A stretch of DNA of 64,000 nt from Nymphaea colorata (taxonomy: Eukaryota; Streptophyta; Magnoliopsida; Nymphaeales; Nymphaeaceae): positions 8,836,204 to 8,900,203 of the forward strand of contig NC_045139.1 of assembly GCF_008831285.2 (NCBI RefSeq), read 5' to 3'. Positions 11,001 to 21,456 of the stretch are shown here, one piece after another. Numbering within the stretch: the stretch's first letter is position 1; every line of letters starts with the position of its first letter. The position numbers and the translations under genes are program-made. The notes beneath the pieces were generated by a model. That model made no database searches. It saw only the letters and a list, made by a program, of their open reading frames with translations, and had not been told where the DNA came from.

Positions 11001-14000
11001 CTAAAAGACTAAACCATGTTTTCTATGAAGAATTTATTATTTTTATTTTTTTCTGATTTTTTATGTTTTTTTTTAATTTTTTCTGATTTATTTTTTTTTT
11101 TTAAATTTACGATACGGTTACGATACGTTCTGATACGGCGTATCTTAAAGTCCGACCGCTACGCTTTTTACAACATTGGTCCAAACAGTGAGTATTCATT
11201 CTCAAACAAGCCAAGCTTGAGGTTGGCAGGTTACAAGCCAAGGCTGAGTAACCTTAAGCTCATATGCCCCCATGTCACAAAATTTGTGTAAAATAATTAG
11301 GACCCAGAAATCTCTCTCTCTTCCCCCAACCAACCCCCCACCAACCACCCCCCCAACCCTCACATACATACACATAGCTGTTCTTCTTCTCGGCATGTCT
11401 AGTGAACTTTTTATGGAACACTTATACGAACTTGCGAAGCATGTTCCTGAGCCAGCTTGAACCTCAGCTCAATTAATTTAATTTTATGAGACTAACTGAG
11501 AGGAGCTTGGCTTCTAAAGCTCGATTCAAGCTCAAACTGAGTTTGAGCATTCTAATATATGATTCAACCTGAGTTTGAGCTAGTTCAGCTCAAGCCCAAC
11601 TCAACTAGTGCAGCCCCACTAGACACTAGTAATAGCATAGATCCACATTAGTATATAACTTGAATATCTCATCACTCTGTCTTCAAGAACATGCTAATTT
11701 GAAATTTTGGAAGAACAAATTGTGGCTGGGTTCAATTCATGTAGGGTTAATCAACATATGAATAGGAAACATTACATCAGAATGATTAGTCACTAGACTG
11801 GCAGCAACTGTGCAGAATGTGTAAGATAAACTTGAACCAGTTCATCGACATTACCACCATTTCATAACTTTATGCAAACAGCTGTGCTACTGCTGCCCTT
11901 AAATAAATAAAAAGTCTGAGAGAAGAATACTTACACCTAGTCGATAAAGATACTGATGTGGATAAACCTTCATGCTAACGGAATTTTCAAAATAGAATGT
12001 GACGTACGGAAAGGAATCATTAACACTGCAGTAGAATCATGGATCAGAAAATTAATGTCTAAGATACAGGGCTTCCACATTCATCAAAGAAAAAGTTTCC
12101 ACAAATATCACCCACAGGTTAGGGGTTCTGCTTTTAGTTGGCTGTCAAGAGGCTCATAAAGTACCTGCCCTTTAGTTGGCCAAGCACCCATGGCGCTCAC
12201 TTATCTAGGTTAACTGGGCAGACTACACATACAGAATCAATATCAAGAAGTCAGCAGTTGTTCAAAATATTTACCTTCCAGTGAACTGAAAGCAGCTTGA
12301 CCCTTGAACTGTAAAATATTCTACGCGGGGTCCATTTGACCGAATCTGAGAAATAACACAGGAGCAAGCAATTACCACACCAAAGAGAACCAAGTAAACA
12401 CTCAGAAAGTCCTACTCACTGCATTCATCAAAGGACTGTAGATATCCTCTGGAATATAGGCCAAAGTAGTCCCACTGTCTATGATTGCTCCCATCCTATC
12501 TTGCGCTGCAGCTCCAGAATCAGCCACACCTGAAGGAAGTTGAAGCATTACCCCGCCAACATCAATTCCCTTCATGTACACGTTATAATGTGACCTATGG
12601 TGAAGATTAGTTAGTGATAATTCAAGAAATCACCAGTCTCAATTTATATGGAAAGGCATAATAAAACTGTTCAACGCAAAAGTATTTTAAGACGAGGAGG
12701 CCAAATCACAAATTTTTTGCATACTCAGTTTTCACTAATTCCCAAAAGCTTTCTCTTTTCAACATAATTCCCCCCAAAAGCTTTATCATTTCAACATAAC
12801 AAATTCTGGAAATTAATCTGATACTAACTTGACATTGACATTTATACACAGAAATAATATTTTTTCTTAATTTTCGCATTTCTTACATTCCATTCCTCAG
12901 AAGCTTTATCTTTTCAACATAAAAGCTTCTGGAAGATAATGTGATACATATATTAACTTTTATATTCCTTTGTGTAATTTTATTTTTCATTGTGTTTCTG
13001 CTTTTTAAATTTTAAACCTTTAAGTGAACATGCAACTTTTTCATATTTGTAGTTGTTGACGTTCCTAAAAATTTTCCTTCACCCAAGAAATCTAGATGCC
13101 TGTCCGACTGCTGTCATAAAACGGTGGCAGCACAGTGAACTTTGCCCTTTCTTTAGGGGCACATTTGGATGAAAAGCAAAAGAAACAAATGGTTCCGTAA
13201 AATCATACCAGAGAGAGAGAGAGAGAGATCACTGCTAGGGCATTGAGAGGGGTAATATATCTTATTTTTATTTGTAGCTTACTTAAGTTAATGGGTAACT
13301 TTAGTAGCTTAGATAGTCTTAAACATGAAGATGTAAGTGCCCTAACATCCAAAATGAAAGGGAAGGTTTTGGGAAAACCCAAAGGCAAGGAGGAACTTAG
13401 AAATATGCCCACAAGAAAGGGAACAATGTGGAAAACTGCCTATTATAATTGACCATAAGAAAAGCATGATAAGTTGTTCAACCAAAGGTTTTCTCTAGAT
13501 GCAACAGAGAACCACCCATCCAATACAACGATTCATTATGAATTTTCAGCATCTTAATTCCTCAACTCTTTGTTCAATGTAGAAATAAGAAGCTTGCTAA
13601 GACTATATTTTTAATCTTCAAGCAATTACTAGTTCCATTGTTGAGGAACAAATTTTCATATCAGTCATCGAGATTAGCTGATTAATAATTTTATACCTTG
13701 AGCAACCGAATCTGTCAGAACACCCCAAAAGACAAAGAAGCTCAGAGCACCCCAAAGGACAAAGAAGTATCAGGAATGTGTTCACACCTATTGCATAGTT
13801 CCCCATTTACCTTGCTAAACATGACCTTTGAGGAAAACTTTTTCATATCAGTCATTGTGATTAGCTGATTAATGATTTTGTACCTTGAGCAACCTAATCT
13901 GACAGAACATCCCAAAAGACAAAGAAGCTCAGCACACCCCAAAGGACAAAGAAGCATCATGAATGTGTTCACACCTATTGCAAATTCGTCGAATCACTCA

Positions 14001-14099
14001 AACAAATAACAGTTACCCATGGGGCCAAAATAAATCAACCAATTTCAATCAATGGAGTGCTACCAAAAAATACTTATAATCTCTCTCTCTCTCTCTCCC

Positions 14100-14141
<42 letters not shown>

Positions 14142-17100
14142 AATATTATATATATATATATATACACACACATTGGAAATAAAAAGTAACATGACCCAAA
14201 TCCAGTTCTAATGAGGATAGTGCAATATAAATAATGTTTATATAAAATTCGCTAACAATAGAAATTCTCTGACCCAAATATCATAACCTGGATGAAAACC
14301 ATCAATAACTAAAACAACTACTATTTAGTATTTTCCATGCTCCTCAACAAATTAGAAAGAATTAACATACTCATTAGCGACCATGGGAGTTGTCTTCACA
14401 TGGGGATACACCACTTGTCCAATAGCAAAAATTCCACCACCATTAATCCCATCCAAGCAATGGGCAAACATCTTGTCAACTTCTCCAGCAGAAGCTAATT
14501 GAGAAATCACAGAACTATCCGACTGCCCAAAGCCAATGATCCCATCTAGTGCCTGCCTAGTGTCATCAAGTTGCCCAGTTTGACGAACAGAGCATCTGCA
14601 CAAGTATCACAAAAATATATTATTGATTCAGTAACTTTTTGAAACAAATTAACTAGTAGAATCAAACAAATGAAATAAAATTCCAATCTTCTGTCCAGAC
14701 ACATGACTGGAAATTCAGGTGAATGTGGTTACCAGCTTATGTATGAATCACAATAAATAATTATCTATGCTACAAACAGCATATTGCCAAATACAGACAA
14801 AAACACAAGTGGCTCAGCTCATATGTGACCAACTGTGCAAGATGACTAGATATTTAGCTTGGCAAGAAAGAAGCCCATGGGACTGAATATCAGGATACTA
14901 CAACTTTAAAGTTAAATTACAAATTAGGGTCAGGAACCTAAGACAAGAAGGAAGATGAGAAAAATGACACATTCCAAAGAAGAAATGTTGGAGACTGAGA
15001 GGAAAGAACTAGTCACAGTGAAGATTCCATTGAGTTTCCCATGCAGGGATGCATGGCACTGATGCTAAAGGATGCAGGCAGGCCTACTTAACATAATAAA
15101 ACCCCAAAGAGAAAAACTAATATTTTCATTTTGGGATCTTGGTACCAAGTACCAACCTAAAATAGACTGAGTGAATAAACACATACGAATGAAACAGTTG
15201 AGAAAACCATAAGTGTTATGACTGTATAGAACCAAAGAAGGAATGCTGAACATTGAGAGGAAAGAACTAGCCATAATAAAGATTTTATTTGAGCTTCTTA
15301 TCCAGGGATATGTGGCACCAATGCTAGACAGGGTGTGAGCAGGCCTACTTGACCTAATAATGACCCCAAACAAAAGCTAAAATTTTCATTTTGGGATTTC
15401 AGCATCAACATAAAATATAATGAATGAATAAATCCATATGAATGAAACAGTTGAGAAAACCAAAAAAATAGTTTGACTCTATACAACATCAAGAAGGCAA
15501 GAAAAAAGAAAAATCTAGTGAAGAAAAGTACCCAGGTGCTCAGTTAAACATGAAGTAAATCCTAGGTGCCAGGCTAGTGCTTAGGGGAAAACCTGCCATG
15601 TATATTAAGTAATTATTTGATTTATAAACATGATTACAAGGTGTCCAGTTCCCTACAAATAAATGCACAAAATTTTGCATGATATTATTCTTCATTCAAA
15701 TGAAGACGTGAGGATCAGCAAAATCCAATATCTCGTAAAATACAAGACACCAAGCAAAGAATAGCAAGTTCATGAAACTTCCAATTGGGAAACAAAAGGT
15801 AATCCAAACCAAAGAAAACATGAGGTTCCTCCAGCTCGCTGCCAAAGCAGAGATGAGGTTCCTCCAGCTAGTGATTGCTCAAAGAGCCAGCAATCATGAA
15901 GCATATTCAAATCTCCATATTGATGAGTTGCATCCATGTTCAGTTATTTAGTGAAAACACTTCTATAGATGTATATTCCATGTTTGACATATGTCCTCAC
16001 CAACCATCAGGCTTCAATACAAAAGTACCCATCACAACACCTCTTTCTACGATTGTTTTCCAAAGCAAAATTAGTCAATCATGTTGATCATAAATTTATG
16101 GCACGTGAAACAGCACCTTAAAGTGTCAAAACTACAGCTTAACATCAAAGCAAATGTCAAGGTCTTTTCTTTTATTTTTATTAACCTCAAGGATTTAAGA
16201 TAGCACATTCCTAGTATAAAAACTACTTTTATGTTATTAGCTCGTATTATTAGCATCAAACAGTTACATGGGGAACTTACCCAAACACCACGCTTGCATT
16301 GACAGAGCGTGTTTGCAAATTGCCAATAACTTGGTTGTACTGTAAGAAATCCTTTATGAAGTAACCCATACTTGTGCTACCATCCCCGTATTGCAAATAA
16401 TATTGGCAGGGGAGAGCAGGAGTGCAGCTCGAAAGATGACCCCTATAAAGCGTTGAACAAAAATCATCCCTACATGAAACCAAAGACCCGCTGCTGGACC
16501 CACTTGGATCATAAAGAGTCAACTCCAACTGTATGAAAAGCATTTATAATGAACTTCAGAACAGCCGAAAAGCAATTATAAACTATAACAAATCCAGAAA
16601 TACAGACAATTTTGTTTATCATTCTGATTACAGTCGGCACATGTACATGAATTTGCAATATGCAAATCCTGCTCTAGAATGCATCGTCCATATCTAAACT
16701 GATGATAGGCATGGAGATTCCGACACCACCAGATAGACAAGAACTAAACAGGTAGCTCTTCGTACGTTAACTTAAATGTCAAACCTCACGATCTGCATGG
16801 GTGCAAAATATCGTGAAATAAACTACCAGGAGAAAACAGAGCAGTCGAAATAAAAAATTAAATAACTTACTCCAAGGCCGCTCTTTTTAGGACAACCCTG
16901 ACATTGAACGCAATTCACCCAAAGCTGATCGCTGCCTGTATCAACCTGCACGTAGTACTTCTTCGATGGGTTGCCAAGCCAAATTTCAGTATAATACAGC
17001 CTAGCGACAACAAATGCCGATCAAAAAACCAAAACTACAATAAAAAACAAAAAAGAAAGAAAAAGCATGCATAAAGAAATCGTAATCCGACGCAAAGCCT

Positions 17101-17705
17101 ATCTCAAGAACCCAAAACCCAGGACTGCATCAAATCAGCATATAGAATGGAATGAATTGTTCAAAAGAATAAACATAAAATATAGTGAAAACAAGTAAGC
17201 ACTGTTCAAGAGAACATATAAATGGCGTCCCCAAAACCAGACGAACAAATTCCACAGCTAAAGTACTAAAAAACGAAATATTATACCTATTCACAAGTAA
17301 ACCAAAACATCAGGCCTCGATTCAACAGTTCTCTAAAGAACAAGGAAGTCCAAGAACGAAAATGCAAATTACACAACTCTCAAGGAAAAAAAATAAAAAC
17401 CGCAAATTACACAATCCCCGCTCAAATACACTAGAACTGCGGAAGAGATTCCCGAATAACCACAGGCGCAGCTACACTCACCCGGCTGCAGTCGCTCTAC
17501 CAATGCCGCCCAACGGCAGGTCAACATCGCCGAGCATCCGGCCGTGCCTGCTGACGTCATGCGCCCTCAACTCAGCAATCTGGCTCCCCAGACCGGCGAA
17601 CTTGCTCTTGACTCTAAAAACTCCGTTAGCGGATGCCCCGCCAACACAAAGAAGAACAAGGCAGAGGGCGAACGCCGGAAGAAACACCGGCTTCCTCGAG
17701 CCCAT
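2079..17705 (-). CDS. GPI-anchored-type A1 aspartic protease (A36/A39-like), 10 exons, 485 aa
   Basis: Predicted secretory-pathway pepsin-like endopeptidase. Exons on the minus strand: 17482-17705, 16871-17000, 16281-16528, 14371-14595, 12420-12594, 12275-12345, 11935-12025, 10040-10115, 2641-2712, 2079-2224. They total 1458 bp and every junction keeps frame. Residues 1-27 form a signal peptide. Catalytic motifs are DTGSD (Asp95) and DSGTTLAY (Asp315); the flap reads YGDGS. Conserved family blocks include GFGQSDSSVISQLAS, HCLDGINGGGIFAIGQV and LENQAIGWTDYDC. The C-terminus is a hydrophobic run (about 473-485, ending LFLIIILHLIL), as in the GPI-anchored Arabidopsis A36/A39 proteases. The first in-frame ATG, at 17705, immediately precedes the signal peptide. 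Intron 8 (2713-10039) is expanded by a nested retrotransposon, yet the splice sites and frame survive, so the gene looks functional. Exact orthology to A36 or A39 is not settled. Confidence 0.93.
3742..3975 (-). repeat. 3' LTR of the gypsy element
   Basis: A 234-bp LTR that on the plus strand starts TGGTAGGCAC and ends CTCTATCA. It matches the two halves of the other LTR at 8454-8600 and 9590-9680. It retains the uninterrupted site GGGCTGACAGAAATGG, which is split in the 5' LTR. Confidence 0.9.
4008..4262 (-). pseudogene. Chromodomain at the end of the gypsy pol
   Basis: The minus-strand reading contains HPVFHLSYLKPHYPD, typical of the region after the integrase core. It is followed by a chromodomain-like block with RILQRRSTKG, then WLIEWQGPEFPLPTWEDSTE, and ending LQQHFPD. 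Chromodomains at the integrase C-terminus define chromoviruses and are thought to direct insertion to marked chromatin. It is separated from the integrase core by frame breaks, so it is a relic. Confidence 0.8.
4648..5211 (-). pseudogene. Integrase core of the gypsy element (relic)
   Basis: The minus strand encodes a zinc-binding remnant ending CLICQKHK. The catalytic core follows, with DYIGLP (first Asp), SDRDSLFLSKFW (second Asp) and YHHQMDGQTE (Glu), spaced as in Ty3/gypsy integrases. The longest open segment is 187 codons and starts inside the domain, and the frame is lost on both sides. It lies between the RNase H and chromodomain relics, in the expected order. Confidence 0.88.
5247..6297 (-). 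pseudogene. RNase H region of the gypsy element, internally duplicated and broken
   Basis: The minus-strand pieces include LTKMLKKNQFEWKEGKEAF (the RT-RNase H connection), GVVLIQEGNPLAFFIKAMGE (RNase H) and YDFEILYKKGPENVVADGLS (the end of RNase H). The segment encoding the connection and early RNase H is present twice in tandem (5643-5950 and 5951-6262), and each copy has its own frame damage. Confidence 0.83.
5643..6262. repeat. Tandem duplication of about 310 bp inside the gypsy RNase H region
   Basis: Copy A is 5643-5950 and copy B 5951-6262. Both begin GTAAATCTGAAGTC and run through AAGAATGCTAGAGGG, TGCTCTGATG and GGAGCACTTATTATGGC. They differ by scattered substitutions and small indels, including a short insertion in copy B near 6003. 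The repeat junction sits at the shared GTAA. Confidence 0.9.
6301..6866 (-). pseudogene. Reverse transcriptase of the gypsy element (relic)
   Basis: The minus strand shows classic Ty3/gypsy RT blocks in order: MDYRGLN and NRYPIPVVEELLDE, then KTAFQTHEGHYEFRVMPFGL, TNAPATFQALLN and FVLVFFDDILIYS. The last contains the catalytic Asp pair in an FFDD form common in plant gypsy elements. YLGHVIS and GLAGYYR follow. A frameshift between the first block and KTAF splits the domain. Confidence 0.92.
7275..7511 (-). pseudogene. Retroviral-type protease of the gypsy element (relic)
   Basis: The minus strand encodes a GNGDSLECKGKC segment and then ADLVLGIQWLKQLG, the hallmark C-terminal block of plant gypsy aspartic proteases (D-[IV]-[IV]-L-G-x-x-W-L). 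The N-terminal part with the catalytic Asp is not continuous with this frame, so the protein is broken. Confidence 0.75.
7770..8430 (-). pseudogene. gag with zinc-knuckle remnant of the gypsy element
   Basis: The minus strand at about 7954-8292 encodes a Retrotrans_gag-like segment: SVIEYQAEFEEKSNMV, then LVGTFVGGLKDEIR and LLEAFEYARIAEKK. Near 7780-7865 a zinc-knuckle-like stretch, GLCFQCDERWSPSLACK, follows in another frame and lacks the expected His. Several frame breaks separate the parts. Confidence 0.8.
8438..8450 (-). other. Primer binding site of the gypsy element
   Basis: On the minus strand, 3 bp inside the 5' LTR, the sequence reads TGGTATTAGAGCC. It resembles the complement of the 3' end of plant initiator-methionine tRNA, the usual primer for Ty3/gypsy elements, with one mismatch to the usual TGGTATCAGAGCC. 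Confidence 0.75.
8454..9680 (-). repeat. 5' LTR of the gypsy element, split by a later insertion
   Basis: The two halves, 8454-8600 and 9590-9680, together match the 234-bp LTR at 3742-3975. The interruption is the hAT-like element at 8601-9581 and its duplicated target. This gives a clear relative age: the LTR retrotransposon came first. Confidence 0.9.
8601..9581. mobile_element. Non-autonomous hAT-like element nested in the gypsy LTR
   Basis: The insert is flanked by the 8-bp direct repeat GCTGACAG (8593-8600 and 9582-9589), which occurs once at the matching site of the other LTR. The ends are inverted: CTATGTCACACGGATACGG on the left, and CTATGTCTCATGGATACGGG as the complement of the right end. 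Subterminal copies of GGATACGG and CCCGTATCC add further symmetry. No transposase is seen. An 8-bp duplication fits hAT; reading it as 9 bp (GGCTGACAG) would fit Mutator-like elements, but the ends are then less symmetric. An ATG followed by a splice-donor-like GTAAGT (8864-8883) may be a relic of the parent element's gene. Confidence 0.82.
9686..10039. other. 3' flank of the gypsy element within protease intron 8
   Basis: Plain AT-rich intron sequence between the gypsy target duplication and the donor site of protease exon 8. No further feature was recognised. Confidence 0.5.
10527..11178. mobile_element. Non-autonomous hAT-like element with palindromic arrays (protease intron 7)
   Basis: It is flanked by a perfect 8-bp duplication, GTCCAAAC (10519-10526 and 11179-11186). 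The ends are CAGTGTTGTA on the left and CAATGTTGTA as the complement of the right end. The first 180 bp are an array of the self-complementary TATCGTACGATA (four perfect copies) and related TATCG/CGATA units. The right end carries CGATACGGTTACGATACG. The 652-bp insert contains no transposase; the open frames on both strands across the array are by-products of its symmetry. This is a hAT-type target duplication. Confidence 0.85.
11187..11650. repeat. Degenerate CTCAAG/GAGCTT-rich repeat in protease intron 7
   Basis: The stretch is built from many imperfect copies of short words such as AAGCTCGATTCAAGCTC, GAGTTTGAGC and CAGCTCAAGCC. It looks like a degraded MITE or dispersed repeat of the kind often ending in GAGCTCGAG-like words in plants. 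It has no clear boundaries and no coding content. Confidence 0.4.
13641..13984. repeat. Tandem duplication (period about 187 bp) in protease intron 4
   Basis: Copy 1, about 13641-13800, and copy 2, about 13828-13984, share TTTTCATATCAGTCAT, GATTAGCTGATTAAT, TACCTTGAGCAACC and TGTGTTCACACCTATTGCA. Each copy also contains its own internal repeat of CACCCCAAAAGACAAAGAAG-like units. Confidence 0.85.
14080..14172. repeat. Compound (CT)n/(TA)n microsatellite
   Basis: A CT tract of about 60 bp with small interruptions is followed by about 20 bp of TA and a short CA run. It lies in protease intron 4, about 200 bp from the exon 4 donor. Confidence 0.95.
14978..15500. repeat. Tandem duplication (period about 258 bp) in protease intron 3
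   Basis: Two diverged copies share GAGAGGAAAGAACTAG (14997 and 15255), GCAGGCCTACTT, AATTTTCATTTTGGGAT-like stretches and GAATGAAACAGTTGAGAAAA. It is non-coding; open frames across it run against the gene and have no support. Confidence 0.8.
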
Positions 17706-18897
17706 TGGAGCAAAAATCAGCTTTATTACCAACCAGAAGAAGGAAGAACAAGAATAACAATATCTAATCAGGATCAAGGACAGGAAGAAGAAGTTGGAGT
17801 CTAGGTTACGTGACCATGGGGGAAGACCTCGGAGGACGCAGTCTCTTTCTCTCTCTCGCTCTCCTCCCCCCTCCCTCTCTATCTCTCTCTGTTTGAGAAA
17901 TAAAAAGGCGGGTGGGGAGCCTTTCCCGTTTCCTTGTCTTTCCCTCTAATTCTTTCCCCCCTCGGTCTCCCTCTCTCTCTTAACGGAAAACTGCTAACAA
18001 TAGAATTGACAGCTTGGGTACGGATTACGAAAGGAACCTGAGGTTGATGGACAGCACATTCATGTTTTTACCCCCTCCCTTCTTCAAAATTCCATCATCT
18101 CCCTTGCACGCTGTCAGGAATTCGTCCCCTGTTTGCTCATTGCTGCATCAAATCTCGGTTCATTTGGATTCGAACCGTGAATGAGGAGTTCCGTTATTAA
18201 CCTTGTCAGATTCATGAACGTCATCATCTTCATCTTGGACTGACTGGTAAATAAGGGATGCCATAAGGGACGGACAGGTAAATAAGGGATGTCATAAGGA
18301 ACTGGCTACTGTTGAAGCATGGTATGGTAACAAGTTTGAAGCATTCCATGTCACCAAAATCTGGTCTTAAACATGGGGCCGGATGAACTCTTCGAGTCCT
18401 CATAGCTACCATTTTCAGGATCAATTTCACGATGACTAGTTCGATTCTTGTACTGTTTCAAGCATGTTTGAAATGCCTGATCTTAACGGCGACTGCTGCC
18501 TAAACATCAGGTCAGATGTCTTTTCTTCCTCTTCGATGAACCTTCGTTTGCGTATATAAACATCAATGTCATAGTGCCAACAACAAAAGGCCATGATATA
18601 TCTGTAAGCAATCTCGAAGGCCATTGGTGTCATTTAATTGTAGGCAATAGCACTAATTGCCCCATTTCTCACACCTAATGTACATCCAATTTGAACATTA
18701 ATAAATGTTACAATAACTCAAATGATACAACTCAGTGACGGATAATCATTATAGGCTGGCATCTTCATGTTAAGCCTCCAATGTTGAAGAATACATTTGA
18801 CTGGAGATTGGGCAGAAAGTTGCCAATCAAGCGGCACACTCAGCCCAGGCATTTCTGTCATCTTAGCCTATAGAATCAGCGGACCATGTTCCGCATG
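17706..18897. promoter_or_regulatory. Intergenic promoter and 5' leader region of the aspartic protease
   Basis: This 1.2 kb lies between the 3' end of the thioredoxin gene and the protease start, both transcribed leftward. About 17842-17985 is a pyrimidine-rich tract on the plus strand (GA-rich on the transcribed strand), typical of plant 5' leaders or core promoters. A short 31-bp tandem repeat around GGTAAATAAGGG occurs at 18246 and 18277. I did not find a convincing TATA box. Confidence 0.4.
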
Positions 18898-21456
18898 TCA
18901 ACTTCTTACTGCTTCAAGTGATGCCAAAAGTTCATCAAACTTTGCCCCCACCACCTCTTTCACAACCATACCGTCCTTCAGGATCTTGAAGGTTGGAACT
19001 ACTGCTACGCCCAACCCTTTGGCCAGAGGCTGCAAACAGAAATGCACATCAAGTTACCAATGACAGAAATAAATACATGATGTGTCCAAAATAGATTGTT
19101 CACAATAAATTAGCGAGAAGGCAGACATGCAAGCAAAGAGCATCCATTGAACAGGAAAAAGATGGGGTGCTTGCAGTTTTTCCCGGTTGATTTGTTAGGG
19201 AGAGGGATCAAAGTCAAGGTGAAAGCTAAATCACTCTGCTGAGTGAGGACCAGGTGCCTAACATAGATGTTCTGTGGTCATCACGTTTACAACAGTTATG
19301 GATGCACATTGGAAGACACAAAGAAGCAGGGTCTCCGGGAAGATCTGCAACCCAGCACCAAAACAAAAAAAAAAGTTCTGCGTGTACCACCAACATTTCA
19401 ATAACTAAGCAATTTGAACTGTTCTGCAATATCACCTGCACTAAGTATGAAATATAATCAGCTATGACAGGCGCAATTGACTGGACTGACTCAGGCATTG
19501 TTCACATCGAATTAGTAGCAGATGTAGTCAATGTTCATGAGACTCTAAACTTGGAGCAACGCCAGAATTCTGAGCTACGCTTAGAAACTACAATAAACAG
19601 ACAGAAATAAGAAATTATCCTGACCTTGTTCTCTTCATTGCAGTCAAGCTTTAGAAAGACAACGTCCAGACATTTCCCTGACAGTTTCTCGAATTTAGGG
19701 GCCATCACCTTACACGGACCACACCTGTAAATACCAACTCTACAATAAGTACCAAATATAAATGATGCGCGGCTTCATTAGATATTGTTACCAAGCTTCG
19801 TTTTGAAGTCTACCAGATTTTTTTATATAGAAAGGATAGGTAGCCTGCAAACATCAATTGATCTGCTCTGAATGTCTGATTTCATATGTCAGAAAAATAA
19901 CGAGGTAGAAGGTCTGAAAGTGCCATCGATTGAAAGATTGACAAAGTATTGAATTTACTAACTGAACTAAACCTAAAATCCTACAAACATATCCTAATAA
20001 GCTTTCTTTAGTTCAAAACGTTAATATCACAATATATGTGAAATGATAACGAAATAAAGATATTGCAATACCGTTATAGTGTTCACAGTTTTCGTGCTTT
20101 TTCCTCTTCTTACGTAGATAATTTTTTTTTTATCAATCTCCAATTTTCTGCTACTAAAATATTCTTTTTATAATTTATTTATTTTAAGGATGTTTAACAA
20201 GAAACTCCGCAGGCTTTGTAGAAAATACAAATATGTACTAAAAAATTACCTCATATGTGGCATTCCTTCGTAAATTATCGCTATAATTTGTATTCGTGAA
20301 TCGTGACATACATACTTTGAGGAGTTCAATGCACAACGTTGCACAAACTAAGCATCTTGGGGAATGTTAACTGGATGATTCAAAAAAGCAAAATTTTGAG
20401 GTTTCTTTGTACGACTTCCTGCTTTAGCATGCCATACTTACCTACATTAATAGGTGATTTTGATTTTTCCTCCATTCGAGAATGGCAGGTTTTCATCATT
20501 CTCGTTCAAGAGCAGAACTGGTTTTTAGTGCGTTAAAGAAACAGCAGGTGAGGACTTCAAGAGGACATAAAGATCTGTTCTTCCGATAATATTTCCAAAC
20601 GATAAATTAAATATACTGATACTTGCATAAAAGTGAAACCCATACTTGGTCAATATCACAGGATACAACTTCTTTTTTGCTTGTCAGATCTTCAAATGTT
20701 GTCTATCTTGTTTAACTTTCCCGGCCTTCTACATGTGTAAATTGTAGAATGACACTTGGTGGCACCCCAAACTGTTTTCAGACGGGATATATAGAATCCT
20801 CTGAAATTGAAGAGGGATCGTCTATCATCCGAAAATATGATCCTCAGCTTTTTAACAACACTACTCCAGCAAGGATGAAGAGCAGGAAGCATGTGAGCAT
20901 GTGGATCATATAAAAACTATGCTTCTTTGTTAGGGAACGAGCGCAATTGGCCGGAAGAGTCCCTTAATTGAGCAGCGCTTGTAAGTCTATATACGAGTAG
21001 AGAAACGACGAAGATAATCGAGGGAACAGAAATAATATGTGAAAGCTCGTCTGAAACAAAGGAATTCCAAACGAGAACATCAAAAGACGAAAAGGAGAGA
21101 TCGTTTTCCGATTACCTTTGAGTGTACATATACAGAACAACGATCTTCCCCTCCGCGGCATTTACGATCGGCCAGAACGTGTCCCCATTCACCTCCGTCA
21201 CCACTCCGGTGGCCGCCGCGGCTCCGGCAACATCCTGGTTGGCGGATGCCAGAACCCTAGCTCCTCTTCTCTTCTCGGTCCTGCACCCCATCCGAACCCG
21301 AGTGCAACCAGTGGCCTGATTCCTCCTTCCACTCGGATGATCAATGGACAGTCTGTGCTGGACAAAGGGGAAAGAAGAATTCAATTGCATGCCACGCGAA
21401 GTCATCTGACAGGGACTCATAGACGAAGGAGAAATGATCGGAATCCTCAGAGCCAT
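18898..21456 (-). CDS. Chloroplast thioredoxin f-like protein with altered RCGPC active site
   Basis: Thioredoxin f passes electrons from ferredoxin-thioredoxin reductase to chloroplast enzymes. Exons on the minus strand are 21116-21456, 19625-19724 and 18898-19029: 573 bp, 190 aa, fully in frame with GT-AG junctions. Residues 1 to about 75 are a Ser/Arg-rich plastid transit peptide. The mature part has TEVNGDTFWPIV, the dithiol CGPCK (Cys115, Cys118), LKLDCNEENK with the extra Cys of the f type (Cys142), and VVPTFKILKDG with the cis-Pro (Pro159). Two near-invariant residues differ. The Trp before CGPC is Arg114 (AGG, split across intron 1), and the buried Asp in VLDMYTQ is Tyr109. An additional Cys132 and an Ala where Arg usually precedes VVPTF are also present. 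The intact frame suggests expression; the changes suggest altered redox behaviour or early decay of a paralogue. Confidence 0.92.

Noticed and set aside
17706-17777. N-terminal extension of the aspartic protease upstream of 17705
   Set aside because: The extension would begin at TTG, not ATG. The first in-frame ATG at 17705 starts a proper signal peptide.
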